Assembly: GCA_002403905.1 (NCBI GenBank)
Contig: DHIR01000186.1
Span: 1-20,410, forward strand
Direction: 5' to 3'
Source: Mucilaginibacter sp. UBA4741
GTDB taxonomy: Bacteria; Bacteroidota; Bacteroidia; Sphingobacteriales; Sphingobacteriaceae
DNA length: 20,410 nt
Shown: in pieces, positions 7,997 to 14,844 of the stretch
Numbering within the stretch: the stretch's first letter is position 1
How the letters are laid out: every line of letters starts with the position of its first letter
The notes under the pieces: generated by a model
What the model was told of the DNA's origin: nothing
Databases searched by the model: none
What the model saw: only the letters and a program-made list of their open reading frames with translations
Translations under genes and position numbers: made by a program

Positions 7997-8164
7997 CTCA
8001 CACCAGTATAAGGCACAATACCCGAAAAACACACAAAATTACTACCGGCATAATGACCGATGCCCGGAAAAAGGCTTTTTTTACTACCGGCATAAACCCC
8101 AATACCCGGAAAACGGTAAAAATTACTACCTGCAAAATCGTTTATACCGGTAGTAATGTATATT
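7997..8164. repeat. Four-copy 42-bp tandem repeat upstream of meaB
   Basis: Four units begin at 7997, 8039, 8081 and 8123 with an exact 42-base period. Units two and three share the first 15 bases (TTACTACCGGCATAA) and a CCCGGAAAA block near base 25; units one and four are degenerate versions. The fourth also contains TTACTACC (8123-8130) facing GGTAGTAA (8149-8156), an 8-bp hairpin arm. Because 42 is divisible by three, frames on both strands stay open and show 14-residue repeats (minus strand: AGSxxxxFPGIGxY), but no convincing start serves them, so I regard the array as non-coding. It ends 35 bases before the preferred meaB start. Confidence 0.8.
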
Positions 8165-8199
8165 GTGGTTTCGGTTCTATTTTCGTTCTTTGTAAAACC

Positions 8200-9090
8200 A
8201 TGACAAAAGCCGGCAACATACAACCCACGGCGGCCAATTTCCGGTCGGTAGCCCGTGCGCTTACTATTGTTGAGAATGACCTGCCCGGTGCCGATGAATT
8301 ATTAAAAAGCTTACACTATAATAATAGTACACCTATTATAGGTATAACCGGCCCGCCGGGTGCGGGCAAAAGCACACTGGTAAACAGCATAATTGAGCAA
8401 CTGGTTAGCAAGGGCAATAAAATAGCGGTGTTGGCTATCGACCCTACCTCGCCATTTAATTTTGGTTCTTTACTAGGCGACAGGATACGGATGACCAGCC
8501 ACTTTAACCATCCGGATGTTTTTATCCGATCATTGGCTACGCGGGGATCATTAGGTGGCTTATCCGCAAAGACTATTGAAATGGCAGATGTATTACGTGC
8601 CGCTGGTTTTGATTATGTACTGATAGAAACTGTTGGCGTAGGGCAATCAGAAATAGAAATTGCAGGATTAGCTGATCTGACTTTTGTTGTGTTGGTACCC
8701 GAATCGGGCGATGAGATACAAAATATTAAATCGGGCCTGATGGAAATAGCTGATGCTTTTATTATTAACAAGGCCGACCGTGCCGATGCCGACTTGTTTG
8801 CCAATAACCTGCAAAAAATCATCCACCAAAAAAACACAGAAACTATACCGGTTTTTAAAACAGTAGCCACAACCAACGCAGGTATTAATGAAGTAGCCGA
8901 TTTTATTTTATCAGCAAAAAATATAAAAAACACCCGCAAAGAATTTTTGCTAACCGAAAAGGCTTACCGGCTCATTCAGCAAAAGCGCATGGCAGATGTA
9001 GACAAAAAAAAGCTTCAGCAGGACCTTGCTGAAGCATCAAAAGATGCTGGTTTTAATTTATATGTGTTCACCGAAAAATATTCGGGATAA
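8200..9090 (+). CDS. meaB: Methylmalonyl-CoA mutase-associated GTPase MeaB
   Basis: A G3E-family P-loop GTPase (MeaB/ArgK) that gates cobalamin loading and protects adenosylcobalamin-dependent methylmalonyl-CoA mutase in propionate and succinyl-CoA metabolism. Counting from ATG 8200 (296 residues), it shows Walker A GPPGAGKS (51-58), the switch segment DPTSPFNFGSLLGDRIRM (81-98), ETVGVGQSE (143-151) and the guanine-specificity motif NKAD (190-193). The frame stays open upstream to an ATG at 8053, but that extension (49 residues, Cys- and Thr-rich) is translated 42-bp repeat DNA and matches nothing in the family, so ATG 8200 is preferred. The length is slightly below that of well-studied relatives (about 330). 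The mutase genes are not in this window. A hairpin follows the stop directly. Confidence 0.9.
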   Translation: MTKAGNIQPTAANFRSVARALTIVENDLPGADELLKSLHYNNSTPIIGITGPPGAGKSTLVNSIIEQLVSKGNKIAVLAIDPTSPFNFGSLLGDRIRMTSHFNHPDVFIRSLATRGSLGGLSAKTIEMADVLRAAGFDYVLIETVGVGQSEIEIAGLADLTFVVLVPESGDEIQNIKSGLMEIADAFIINKADRADADLFANNLQKIIHQKNTETIPVFKTVATTNAGINEVADFILSAKNIKNTRKEFLLTEKAYRLIQQKRMADVDKKKLQQDLAEASKDAGFNLYVFTEKYSG

Positions 9091-9117
9091 AAAAGAGACG
9101 CAAAATATTGCGTCTCT
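9089..9117 (-). terminator. Intrinsic terminator between convergent meaB and pepP
   Basis: AGAGACGCAA (9094-9103) and TTGCGTCTCT (9108-9117) form a perfect 10-bp stem with a 4-base loop. Read on the minus strand the hairpin is followed by six U residues (9094-9089), so it best serves pepP, about 50 bases after its stop; on the plus strand it could also end meaB but lacks a U-tract. The GAGACGCAA palindrome resembles a short repeat I recall as common in Sphingobacteriaceae. Confidence 0.7.
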
Positions 9118-9146
9118 ACATTCTTAAATCAAATAAATCCGAAATT

Positions 9147-9168
9147 GAATATCCGAAATCCGATATTC
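9147..9168. repeat. Short inverted repeat at the pepP stop codon
   Basis: GAATATC (9147-9153) and GATATTC (9162-9168) form a 7-bp stem with an 8-base loop; the last base is part of the pepP stop. Just beside it TCCGAAAT is repeated directly (9138-9145 and 9152-9159). It may add to termination or protect the mRNA end; no U-tract is attached. Confidence 0.4.
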
Positions 9169-10457
9169 TAGCTATTCATTATCTCTTCAATATGTTCCGC
9201 CTCTAAAGGTATGTCAGCCATTAAATCAACATTACCACCTTTAGTTATCAGGATATTGTTCTCCAACCTTATACCCAAACCTTCGGCAGGGATATAGATG
9301 CCCGGCTCGCAGGTTAATATGTTGCCAACCTCAAAAGGTTTGTAGCGGCTGGCAAAGTCATGCACATCTAAGCCCAGGTGATGCGACGTGCCGTGCATAA
9401 AGTATTTTTTATAGGCCGGCATTTTAGGATCCTGCTTTTCAACATCGTGTTTGGTTAGTAAGCCAAGGCCAATTAGCTCGCTGGTCATAACTTTACCAAC
9501 CTCGTCATGATACTCGTTCCAGATAGCACCTTCAACAATCATTTTGGTTGCGGCTTTCATTACACGCAATACGGCATCATACACTTCGCGCTGGCGTTTG
9601 GTAAAGCGTCCATTAACCGGTATGGCGCGGCTCATGTCGGCATTGTAGTTGGCGTACTCGGCACCAAAATCAAATAATATTACATCGCCATCCTTACAAA
9701 CCTGGTTATTATCTACATAGTGTAACACAATAGCGTTTTTGCCCGATGCTATAATTGGGTTGTAGGCATGGCCGGTAGCACGCTGCCGTACAAACTCATG
9801 TATTATCTCTGCTTCAATCTCGTATTCGGTAACGCCCGGCTTGGTAAATTTTAAAACACGCTCAAACGCGTCTTTAGTAATTGCGCAGGCTTTTTTGGTC
9901 AGCTCAATTTCTGTTTGTGATTTTACGGGGCGCAGATCGCGCATTATCAATGCAGATCTTTCATAATTATGCAATGGGTATTTTGCACGCAAGTCTTCAA
10001 ACATGCGCAGGTCGCGGTAGGGTACCGAGAAACTAAACCGGTCATTCTCGTTTGTATTAATATAAATATTATCTGCATAGTTTATTATACTATGTAGTAT
10101 ATTATTAAATTCACTCAACCAATATATACTTTCAATGCCCGATGCCTGTTTTGCCTCTTCTTTGGTATATTTGTGTCCTTCCCAAACTGCAATGTGTTCA
10201 TTAGTTTGTCTTAAAAAAAGTACTTCTTTGTATACAGAATTAGGACAATCCGGAAATAATAAAAGGATACTTTGCTCCTGATCAATGCCTGTTAAATAAA
10301 AAAAATCAGGGTTTTGCTTAAAAATAAACGTCTGATCGCCACTTCTGGGAAACTCATCATTAGCATGAAATATAGCTATTGACTTCGGTTTAATGCGCGA
10401 AACGAAATTTTTTCTATTAATTATAAATAAATTATTTTCGATGGGTAAATATTTCAT
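9168..10457 (-). CDS. pepP: Xaa-Pro aminopeptidase (aminopeptidase P, M24B)
   Basis: A 429-residue cytoplasmic dimetal peptidase that removes N-terminal residues preceding proline. Residues 1-130 form the aminopeptidase-P N-terminal domain (FPRSGDQTFIFKQNPDFFYL), followed by the pita-bread catalytic domain. All five metal ligands are visible at the expected spacing: D263 in LFDFG, D274 in YNADMS, H359 in HGTSHHLGLDVHD, E384 in CEPGIY and E399 in IRLEN; H366 is the usual proton-shuttle histidine. Length equals the family norm (E. coli PepP about 440). The ATG at 10457 begins the usual MKYLPI-type start. It faces ompA across a 151-base divergent region and meets meaB tail to tail. Confidence 0.95.
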   Translation of the reverse strand: MKYLPIENNLFIINRKNFVSRIKPKSIAIFHANDEFPRSGDQTFIFKQNPDFFYLTGIDQEQSILLLFPDCPNSVYKEVLFLRQTNEHIAVWEGHKYTKEEAKQASGIESIYWLSEFNNILHSIINYADNIYINTNENDRFSFSVPYRDLRMFEDLRAKYPLHNYERSALIMRDLRPVKSQTEIELTKKACAITKDAFERVLKFTKPGVTEYEIEAEIIHEFVRQRATGHAYNPIIASGKNAIVLHYVDNNQVCKDGDVILFDFGAEYANYNADMSRAIPVNGRFTKRQREVYDAVLRVMKAATKMIVEGAIWNEYHDEVGKVMTSELIGLGLLTKHDVEKQDPKMPAYKKYFMHGTSHHLGLDVHDFASRYKPFEVGNILTCEPGIYIPAEGLGIRLENNILITKGGNVDLMADIPLEAEHIEEIMNS

Positions 10458-10534
10458 GGTTTTTATTATTATTTGTACTACTTATAGAACATTTTTCATT
10501 TCTTTGTGTTAGTATTATAATTTTTGGAACAGTA

Positions 10535-10569
10535 TTTGGTAATCGTTTCAAACATAATTACTATTTTTG
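10535..10569 (+). promoter_or_regulatory. Promoter of the OmpA-family gene
   Basis: TTTG at 10535-10538 and TATTTTTG at 10562-10569 match the Bacteroidota TTTG / TAnnTTTG pair with a 23-base spacer, at the long end of the accepted range. Transcription would start near 10575, about 34 bases before ATG 10609. This rules out the TTG at 10567 as a start, because it lies inside the promoter. Confidence 0.55.
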
Positions 10570-10582
10570 AAAAAAATCACAA
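10549..10582 (-). promoter_or_regulatory. Candidate pepP promoter overlapping the ompA promoter
   Basis: On the minus strand TTG (10582-10580), a 23-base spacer and TATGTTTG (10556-10549) match the TAnnTTTG pattern. A transcript would carry a leader of about 85 bases to pepP ATG 10457. The box lies inside the spacer of the opposite promoter, so the two could not be bound together. Long spacing makes this tentative. Confidence 0.35.
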
Positions 10583-10608
10583 TTAAAACATTGTTTAATC
10601 TTAAAACT

Positions 10609-11982
10609 ATGAACTATTCTACATTAAAAAAAACAGTCGGTCTTTCACTCGTTTCTTTGATGGTTATAGGTGCAGCTAACGCCCAAACCACAGAATCATC
10701 GACTACAACTACAGCCAAGGTATTTGGTGGTAGCGGACAGTACAATACCTGGAGTATTGGCGTTAACGTTGGTGCAACTTCGCAAACCCTTGCAATAGGC
10801 GGAGGCAATGACTTTCCCGGCAATGTTATTAGCTTAGGTTACGGCTTATCTGTTAAAAAACAATTAGCACACTCATTTGCGTTGCAATTGGATTTACGCG
10901 GCGGTAAAGTACAAGGCACTGCTGGTAATAGAGGTTTCGTTACCGATCAAAGAACAGGCAACAACTACATCAAATTTTCTACTCCATTTTTCCAAGGAAC
11001 TATTAGTGGTGTTGTTAACGTAGCTACAATTGATTACTTACGTCGCGAAAACGCTATTAACTTCTTCGTTAGTGCTGGTGCAGGTTTAGTAAACTTTAAC
11101 CCAACTATTTACGGTGCTACCACTCCTGGTTATCCTACAATTGCGCAAGAAACTTACAATACTGCCAGTGCAACCAACCTTAACCCACACACTGTAACTA
11201 ACTTAGTTATCCCAATTGGCGCTGGTGTTAAATTTAAAATAACTGATGCGATTGGCATAAACTTAGGTTACACTGCAAACTTCCTTGATGGTGATGTATT
11301 TGATGGTTTAAACGCAGGTTATCACAACAATGATCATTACTCTTATGGTTATGCAGGTGTAGAATTTACTTTAGGTTCTAAATCAAAAGCTAACTTAGAG
11401 TGGGTTAACCCGGTAGCTATGATGTATGATGAGTTGTATGACGAAGCATTACGTAAAGAAGTTGAAGCATTAAAAGGCCGTGTTACTAACGTTGAAAACG
11501 CGGTTAACGATTTGAAAAAAGATTCTGACGGTGACGGTGTTGCTGATCAATTTGACAAATGCCCTAACACTCCTGCAGGTACTGTAGTTGATGGTTCTGG
11601 TTGTGCTATCGTATTCCCTAAAGTTGAAGCTCCTGTTGCTTCTGCTTCTGCTGCGGCGGTTGCTTACAGTAACATACAATTTGAATTTGATAGCTCAGTA
11701 TTAAGAACTTCATCTTACCCAGTGTTAGATGCTTCTTCTGCTGACCTACGTGCATCAGGTTCTAAAGTTGAATTAGACGGTTTTGCTTCATCTGAAGGTA
11801 CTGCTGCTCACAATTTAGCTTTATCTAAAGACCGTGCTAACTCTGTAAAAACTTACTTAGTAAACTCTGGTGTTGATGCTAAAAAGATCAAAGTAAAAGC
11901 TTACGGCGAAACTATGCCAATTGCTGATAACTCAACTGAAGACGGACGTGTATTAAACCGTCGTGTTCAATTCAAAAAATAA
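10609..11982 (+). CDS. OmpA-family outer-membrane protein with TSP3 loop
   Basis: A 457-residue outer-membrane protein that anchors the outer membrane to peptidoglycan. From ATG 10609 it has a clean signal peptide (MNYSTLKKTVGLSLVSLM..., cleavage after AANA at residue 25), a beta-barrel of alternating aromatic strands (about 30-260), a short heptad-like helix (ELYDEALRKEVEALKGRV), a thrombospondin-3 calcium loop DSDGDGVADQFDKCP (305-319) with C318 and C332 able to pair, an Ala/Pro-rich linker, and the OmpA C-terminal domain (353-457: FEFDSS, then ELDGFASSEG, LSKDRANSVKTYL and the closing GRVLNRRVQF). Codon use is strongly skewed (GGT, GCT, AAC, TTA, CGT), unlike neighbours, as in very highly expressed genes. 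The TTG at 10567 is rejected because it falls in the promoter and precedes the signal peptide. It is followed at once by a strong terminator. Confidence 0.93.
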   Translation: MNYSTLKKTVGLSLVSLMVIGAANAQTTESSTTTTAKVFGGSGQYNTWSIGVNVGATSQTLAIGGGNDFPGNVISLGYGLSVKKQLAHSFALQLDLRGGKVQGTAGNRGFVTDQRTGNNYIKFSTPFFQGTISGVVNVATIDYLRRENAINFFVSAGAGLVNFNPTIYGATTPGYPTIAQETYNTASATNLNPHTVTNLVIPIGAGVKFKITDAIGINLGYTANFLDGDVFDGLNAGYHNNDHYSYGYAGVEFTLGSKSKANLEWVNPVAMMYDELYDEALRKEVEALKGRVTNVENAVNDLKKDSDGDGVADQFDKCPNTPAGTVVDGSGCAIVFPKVEAPVASASAAAVAYSNIQFEFDSSVLRTSSYPVLDASSADLRASGSKVELDGFASSEGTAAHNLALSKDRANSVKTYLVNSGVDAKKIKVKAYGETMPIADNSTEDGRVLNRRVQFKK

Positions 11983-12003
11983 TTTTTGATTCAGTTAAAC
12001 AAT

Positions 12004-12040
12004 AAAAAGGCTCTCCAATTTTGGGGAGCCTTTTTTGTTT
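12004..12040 (+). terminator. Strong intrinsic terminator of the OmpA-family gene
   Basis: AAAAAGGCTCTCC (12004-12016) pairs with GGGGAGCCTTTTT (12023-12035), a 13-bp stem with one T-G pair and loop AATTTT, followed by a U-rich run (TTTTTTGTTT, 12031-12040). It begins 21 bases after the stop and would work for a very abundant transcript. Confidence 0.9.
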
Positions 12041-12051
12041 AGCTATATTTG
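12021..12051 (+). promoter_or_regulatory. Promoter for the 50-residue gene, ridA and recG, nested in a terminator
   Basis: TTG at 12021-12023, a 20-base spacer and TATATTTG at 12044-12051 give a perfect Bacteroidota promoter. The upstream TTG lies in the loop and stem of the preceding terminator. Transcription would start near 12057, 33 bases before ATG 12090. No other promoter is seen before ridA or recG. Confidence 0.6.
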
Positions 12052-12089
12052 CACATACTTTCCGGAAGCAAAATTTTAAGTAAATTTGT

Positions 12090-12242
12090 ATGATGTACTT
12101 TTTCCGCAAAAAAGATCCCAACAGGCCAACCAGCTTTAATTTAAAGGTGATGCATGCAATAAATGCTATTGCTATCACCATGTTCCTGCTGGGTATAATC
12201 TGGAAACTGATACAATGGTTCATTTTAAAAAAAACAGGCTAA
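12090..12242 (+). CDS. 50-residue single-helix membrane protein (DUF6728-like)
   Basis: A short frame beginning with two ATG codons (12090 and 12093) and ending TAA. The product starts MMYFFRKKDPNRPTSFNLK, then has one hydrophobic helix (about residues 22-45, INAIAITMFLLGIIWKLIQWF) and a basic tail KKTG. Positive residues before the helix predict a cytoplasmic N-terminus. The pattern FFRKKDPNRPxxFNLKxMHxIN looks like a small Bacteroidota family that I believe is DUF6728, of unknown function; that name is from memory and should be checked. A promoter lies 39 bases upstream and ridA starts 39 bases after the stop with no terminator between, so it probably leads a ridA-recG transcript. A Bacteroidota-like TAAATTTG box also sits directly before the ATG. 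Confidence 0.7.
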   Translation: MMYFFRKKDPNRPTSFNLKVMHAINAIAITMFLLGIIWKLIQWFILKKTG

Positions 12243-12281
12243 TAGCCTAATCAATACAATCACAATAAAAGCTATAATAAA

Positions 12282-12662
12282 ATGAAAAAAGTAATTAATA
12301 CTGCCGATGCTCCTGCACCTATTGGCCCATACAACCAGGCTATACAAGCCGGTAACACCATTTTTGTATCAGGACAAATACCTTTGCACCCTTTTACCGG
12401 CGAATTAGTTACTGATAATATTACCGCCGCTACACACTTGGTAATGGAAAACATAGGCGCTATTTTAAACCAGGCAAAAGCCGATTTTACCCATATTGTA
12501 AAAAGCACTATATTTTTAACCAGTATGGCAGATTTTGCCGAGATAAATGATGTTTACGGTTCATACTTCGAGGATAATTTCCCGGCCCGCGAAACGGTAC
12601 AGGTATCAGCCCTGCCAAAAGGTGTAAGTGTTGAAATTTCTGTAATTGCAGTTAAATCCTGA
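12282..12662 (+). CDS. ridA: RidA-family enamine/imine deaminase
   Basis: A 126-residue protein of the YjgF/YER057c/UK114 family. RidA trimers hydrolyse reactive enamines and imines (such as 2-aminoacrylate) released by PLP enzymes, protecting metabolism. Visible are APAPIGPYNQA (10-20), VSGQIPLHP (29-37), and the signature FPARETVQVSALPKGVSVEISVIA-like C-terminal region (100-123), with R103 equivalent to the carboxylate-binding Arg105 of E. coli and E119 near the catalytic position. These residues place it in the active RidA group. The ATG at 12282 gives the standard length. The recG start lies 9 bases after its stop, which suggests co-transcription. Confidence 0.93.
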   Translation: MKKVINTADAPAPIGPYNQAIQAGNTIFVSGQIPLHPFTGELVTDNITAATHLVMENIGAILNQAKADFTHIVKSTIFLTSMADFAEINDVYGSYFEDNFPARETVQVSALPKGVSVEISVIAVKS

Positions 12663-12671
12663 TAACAGCCA

Positions 12672-14780
12672 TTGAACGGTCAGCCATTTCAAACTCCTAT
12701 TGAGTATTTAAAAGGTGTTGGTACAGCCCGCGCCGATGTGCTTAAAAAAGAGCTGGCTGTTAAAACCTTTGAAAATCTGCTGCAGCATTTCCCCTTCAGG
12801 CATATTGACCGTACCCGTTTTTATAAGATAAAAGATATACAGCAAGACCTACCCTATGTGCAGGTTATTGCGCGCCTAACCCATAAAGAGCTATTGGGCG
12901 AAAAACATACCAAACGCCTGGTTGCCCAGGTACAGGACGAAACAGGCATAATGGAACTGGTATGGTTCCAGGGAATTAAATGGGCCGAGAAGAACCTGAT
13001 ACCAGGCAAAGCTTATATCTTGTTTGGCAAGCCAGGATCATTTAATGGTAAGGCGCAAATGTCGCACCCGGAATTTGACCTATATTCGGCCGAAGTATTG
13101 CAGCGAAAGGGCAATATCACCTTGCAACCCGTTTACAGCTCGACCGAAAAACTCAAAGCATTTACCTTAGATAGTAAAGGCCTGCAAAAATTGATAGCCG
13201 GTTTGCTGGAACTACATGCTAAAGATATACATGAAAACTTACCGCTCTATATCATAAACCAATTTAACCTGATGGGGAGAGCGGATGCTTACCGCAATAT
13301 CCATTTCCCGGAGGATGCCGAAAAATTAGCCGAAGCCAGGCATCGCCTTAAATTTGAGGAGCTTTTCCTTTTACAATTGAAGCTATTAAAGAACAAATTA
13401 CTGCGTGTACAAAAGTTTAAAGGAAATATATTTGATAAGGTTGGCCCTTACTTTAATGAGTTTTATCATAACAAGCTGCCGTTCGAGCTAACTAATTCGC
13501 AAAAAAAAGTTTTAAAAGAGATAAGGCAGGACACCCAGCGTGGCGTACAAATGAACCGCTTATTACAGGGTGATGTTGGCAGCGGCAAAACCGTAGTAGC
13601 CTTAATGAGCATGCTGATAGCTATTGATAATGGTTTCCAGACCTGCATCATGGCGCCTACCGAGATCTTGGCTAACCAGCATTATCAAACCATAAAAAGT
13701 TTGGTGGGTGATGATTTTGTAGAGGTAGCCCTGCTAACCGGATCAACCAAACCCAAAGACAGGAAAATACTGCACGAAAAACTGGAAAACGGTGAGCTTA
13801 AAATACTGATAGGAACCCATGCCCTTATTGAAGATAAAGTGCAATACCAAAACCTGGGCATGGTGGTTATTGATGAACAGCACCGCTTTGGTGTTGAGCA
13901 ACGCGCCAAACTTTGGCGCAAGAACATCGTACCGCCCCATATATTGGTAATGACGGCCACCCCTATCCCGCGTACACTGGCCATGACCTTATATGGTGAT
14001 CTGGATATTTCTATAATTGACGAGTTACCGGCAGGGCGCAAGCCTATAAAGACCGTTCACTTTTACGAAAACAGCCGCTTGCGCATGTTTGGTCTTATGA
14101 AAGAAGAGATAGCCAAGGGCCGCCAAATTTATATTGTATATCCGCTGATACAGGAGAGCGAAAAACTGGACCTTAAAAACCTGATGGATGGTTTTGATAT
14201 TATATCGCGCGAGTTCCCACTGCCTGATTATAGGTTAAGTGTAGTTTACGGCAAAATAAAAGCTGCCGAAAAAGAATTTGAAATGCAGCGCTTTGTTAAA
14301 GGCGAAACACAAATAATGGTTGCCACAACCGTAATTGAGGTCGGGGTTAACGTGCCAAACGCATCAGTAATGATCATTGAGAATGCAGAACGATTTGGCT
14401 TATCGCAATTACACCAGCTGCGGGGCCGTGTAGGGCGCGGGGCCGAGCAATCCTATTGCATATTAATAAGTAAGGATAAGTTGAGCCACGAGGGCCGTAT
14501 ACGCTTAAACACCATGGTTAAAACCAACAATGGCTTTGAGATTGCCGAAACCGACCTACAGCTACGCGGCCCTGGCAATATTGAAGGCACCCAGCAAAGC
14601 GGCCTGCTCGATCTAAAAGTTGCCGACCTTACCGCCGACCAGGATCTGCTAATGCAGGCTCGCAAATGTGTTGAAGACATTTTCGCCGTAGATCCTCAAT
14701 TGATAGCACCCGAAAATCAAATACTGAATTTGGCTTTCCAGGTTAAAAATGCTGGGTTGAGTTGGGATAAGATATCTTAA
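12672..14780 (+). CDS. recG: ATP-dependent DNA helicase RecG
   Basis: A 702-residue superfamily-2 helicase that reverses stalled forks and branch-migrates recombination intermediates. The N-terminal wedge region starts with TPIEYLKGVGTARADVLKKE (8-27) and an OB fold; the helicase core has Walker A GDVGSGKT (300-307), MAPTEILANQH (327-337), DEQHRFGVEQRA (401-412), TATPIPRTLAMTLYGDLD (428-445), then ATTVIEVGVNVPNA and the arginine-finger motif HQLRGRVGRG. The RecG-specific C-terminal hairpin region (GNIEGTQQSG) is present. E. coli RecG has 693 residues, so the protein is complete. The start is a TTG at 12672, the only reasonable start after the ridA stop; the family motif begins at residue 8. 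No terminator follows in the 64 bases before the MFS gene. Confidence 0.96.
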   Translation: MNGQPFQTPIEYLKGVGTARADVLKKELAVKTFENLLQHFPFRHIDRTRFYKIKDIQQDLPYVQVIARLTHKELLGEKHTKRLVAQVQDETGIMELVWFQGIKWAEKNLIPGKAYILFGKPGSFNGKAQMSHPEFDLYSAEVLQRKGNITLQPVYSSTEKLKAFTLDSKGLQKLIAGLLELHAKDIHENLPLYIINQFNLMGRADAYRNIHFPEDAEKLAEARHRLKFEELFLLQLKLLKNKLLRVQKFKGNIFDKVGPYFNEFYHNKLPFELTNSQKKVLKEIRQDTQRGVQMNRLLQGDVGSGKTVVALMSMLIAIDNGFQTCIMAPTEILANQHYQTIKSLVGDDFVEVALLTGSTKPKDRKILHEKLENGELKILIGTHALIEDKVQYQNLGMVVIDEQHRFGVEQRAKLWRKNIVPPHILVMTATPIPRTLAMTLYGDLDISIIDELPAGRKPIKTVHFYENSRLRMFGLMKEEIAKGRQIYIVYPLIQESEKLDLKNLMDGFDIISREFPLPDYRLSVVYGKIKAAEKEFEMQRFVKGETQIMVATTVIEVGVNVPNASVMIIENAERFGLSQLHQLRGRVGRGAEQSYCILISKDKLSHEGRIRLNTMVKTNNGFEIAETDLQLRGPGNIEGTQQSGLLDLKVADLTADQDLLMQARKCVEDIFAVDPQLIAPENQILNLAFQVKNAGLSWDKIS

Positions 14781-14844
14781 GTCATCCTTCAGTATTTATT
14801 TCAAATAATCTTAAATCTTAATTTCTGAATTGTAATTTTGTGTA

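Larger units (their letters stand above)
7683..8199. other. 517-bp intergenic region between the glycan locus and meaB
   Basis: The divergent intergenic region holds, in order: the promoter of the glycan transcript (7713-7745, minus strand), a GC-rich stem-loop repeat (7771-7829), an AT-rich stretch with no recognisable gene (7830-7957), a 13-bp perfect A/T-only inverted repeat (7958-7990) and four 42-bp tandem repeats (7997-8164). A near-promoter box TATTTTCG at 8178-8185, one mismatch from TAnnTTTG, is the best meaB candidate but lacks a well-spaced partner. No RNA gene is seen. Confidence 0.7.

Noticed and set aside
7997..8164. A CRISPR array
   Set aside because: The shared block is only about 15 bases, two of four units are degenerate, spacing and spacer lengths do not fit, and no cas gene is nearby.
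8053..8199. An N-terminal extension of MeaB starting at ATG 8053
   Set aside because: The 49 extra residues are translated tandem-repeat DNA, do not resemble the MeaB N-terminus, and ATG 8200 gives a normal beginning before the first helix.
7984..8223. A minus-strand 79-codon frame with 14-residue repeats
   Set aside because: It needs a TTG start inside meaB, has no promoter, and its repeats follow automatically from a 42-base tandem array; the same DNA is open on the plus strand too.
10567..10608. TTG 10567 as the start of the OmpA-family gene
   Set aside because: It lies inside the likely -7 promoter box and would put 14 residues ahead of a textbook signal peptide.
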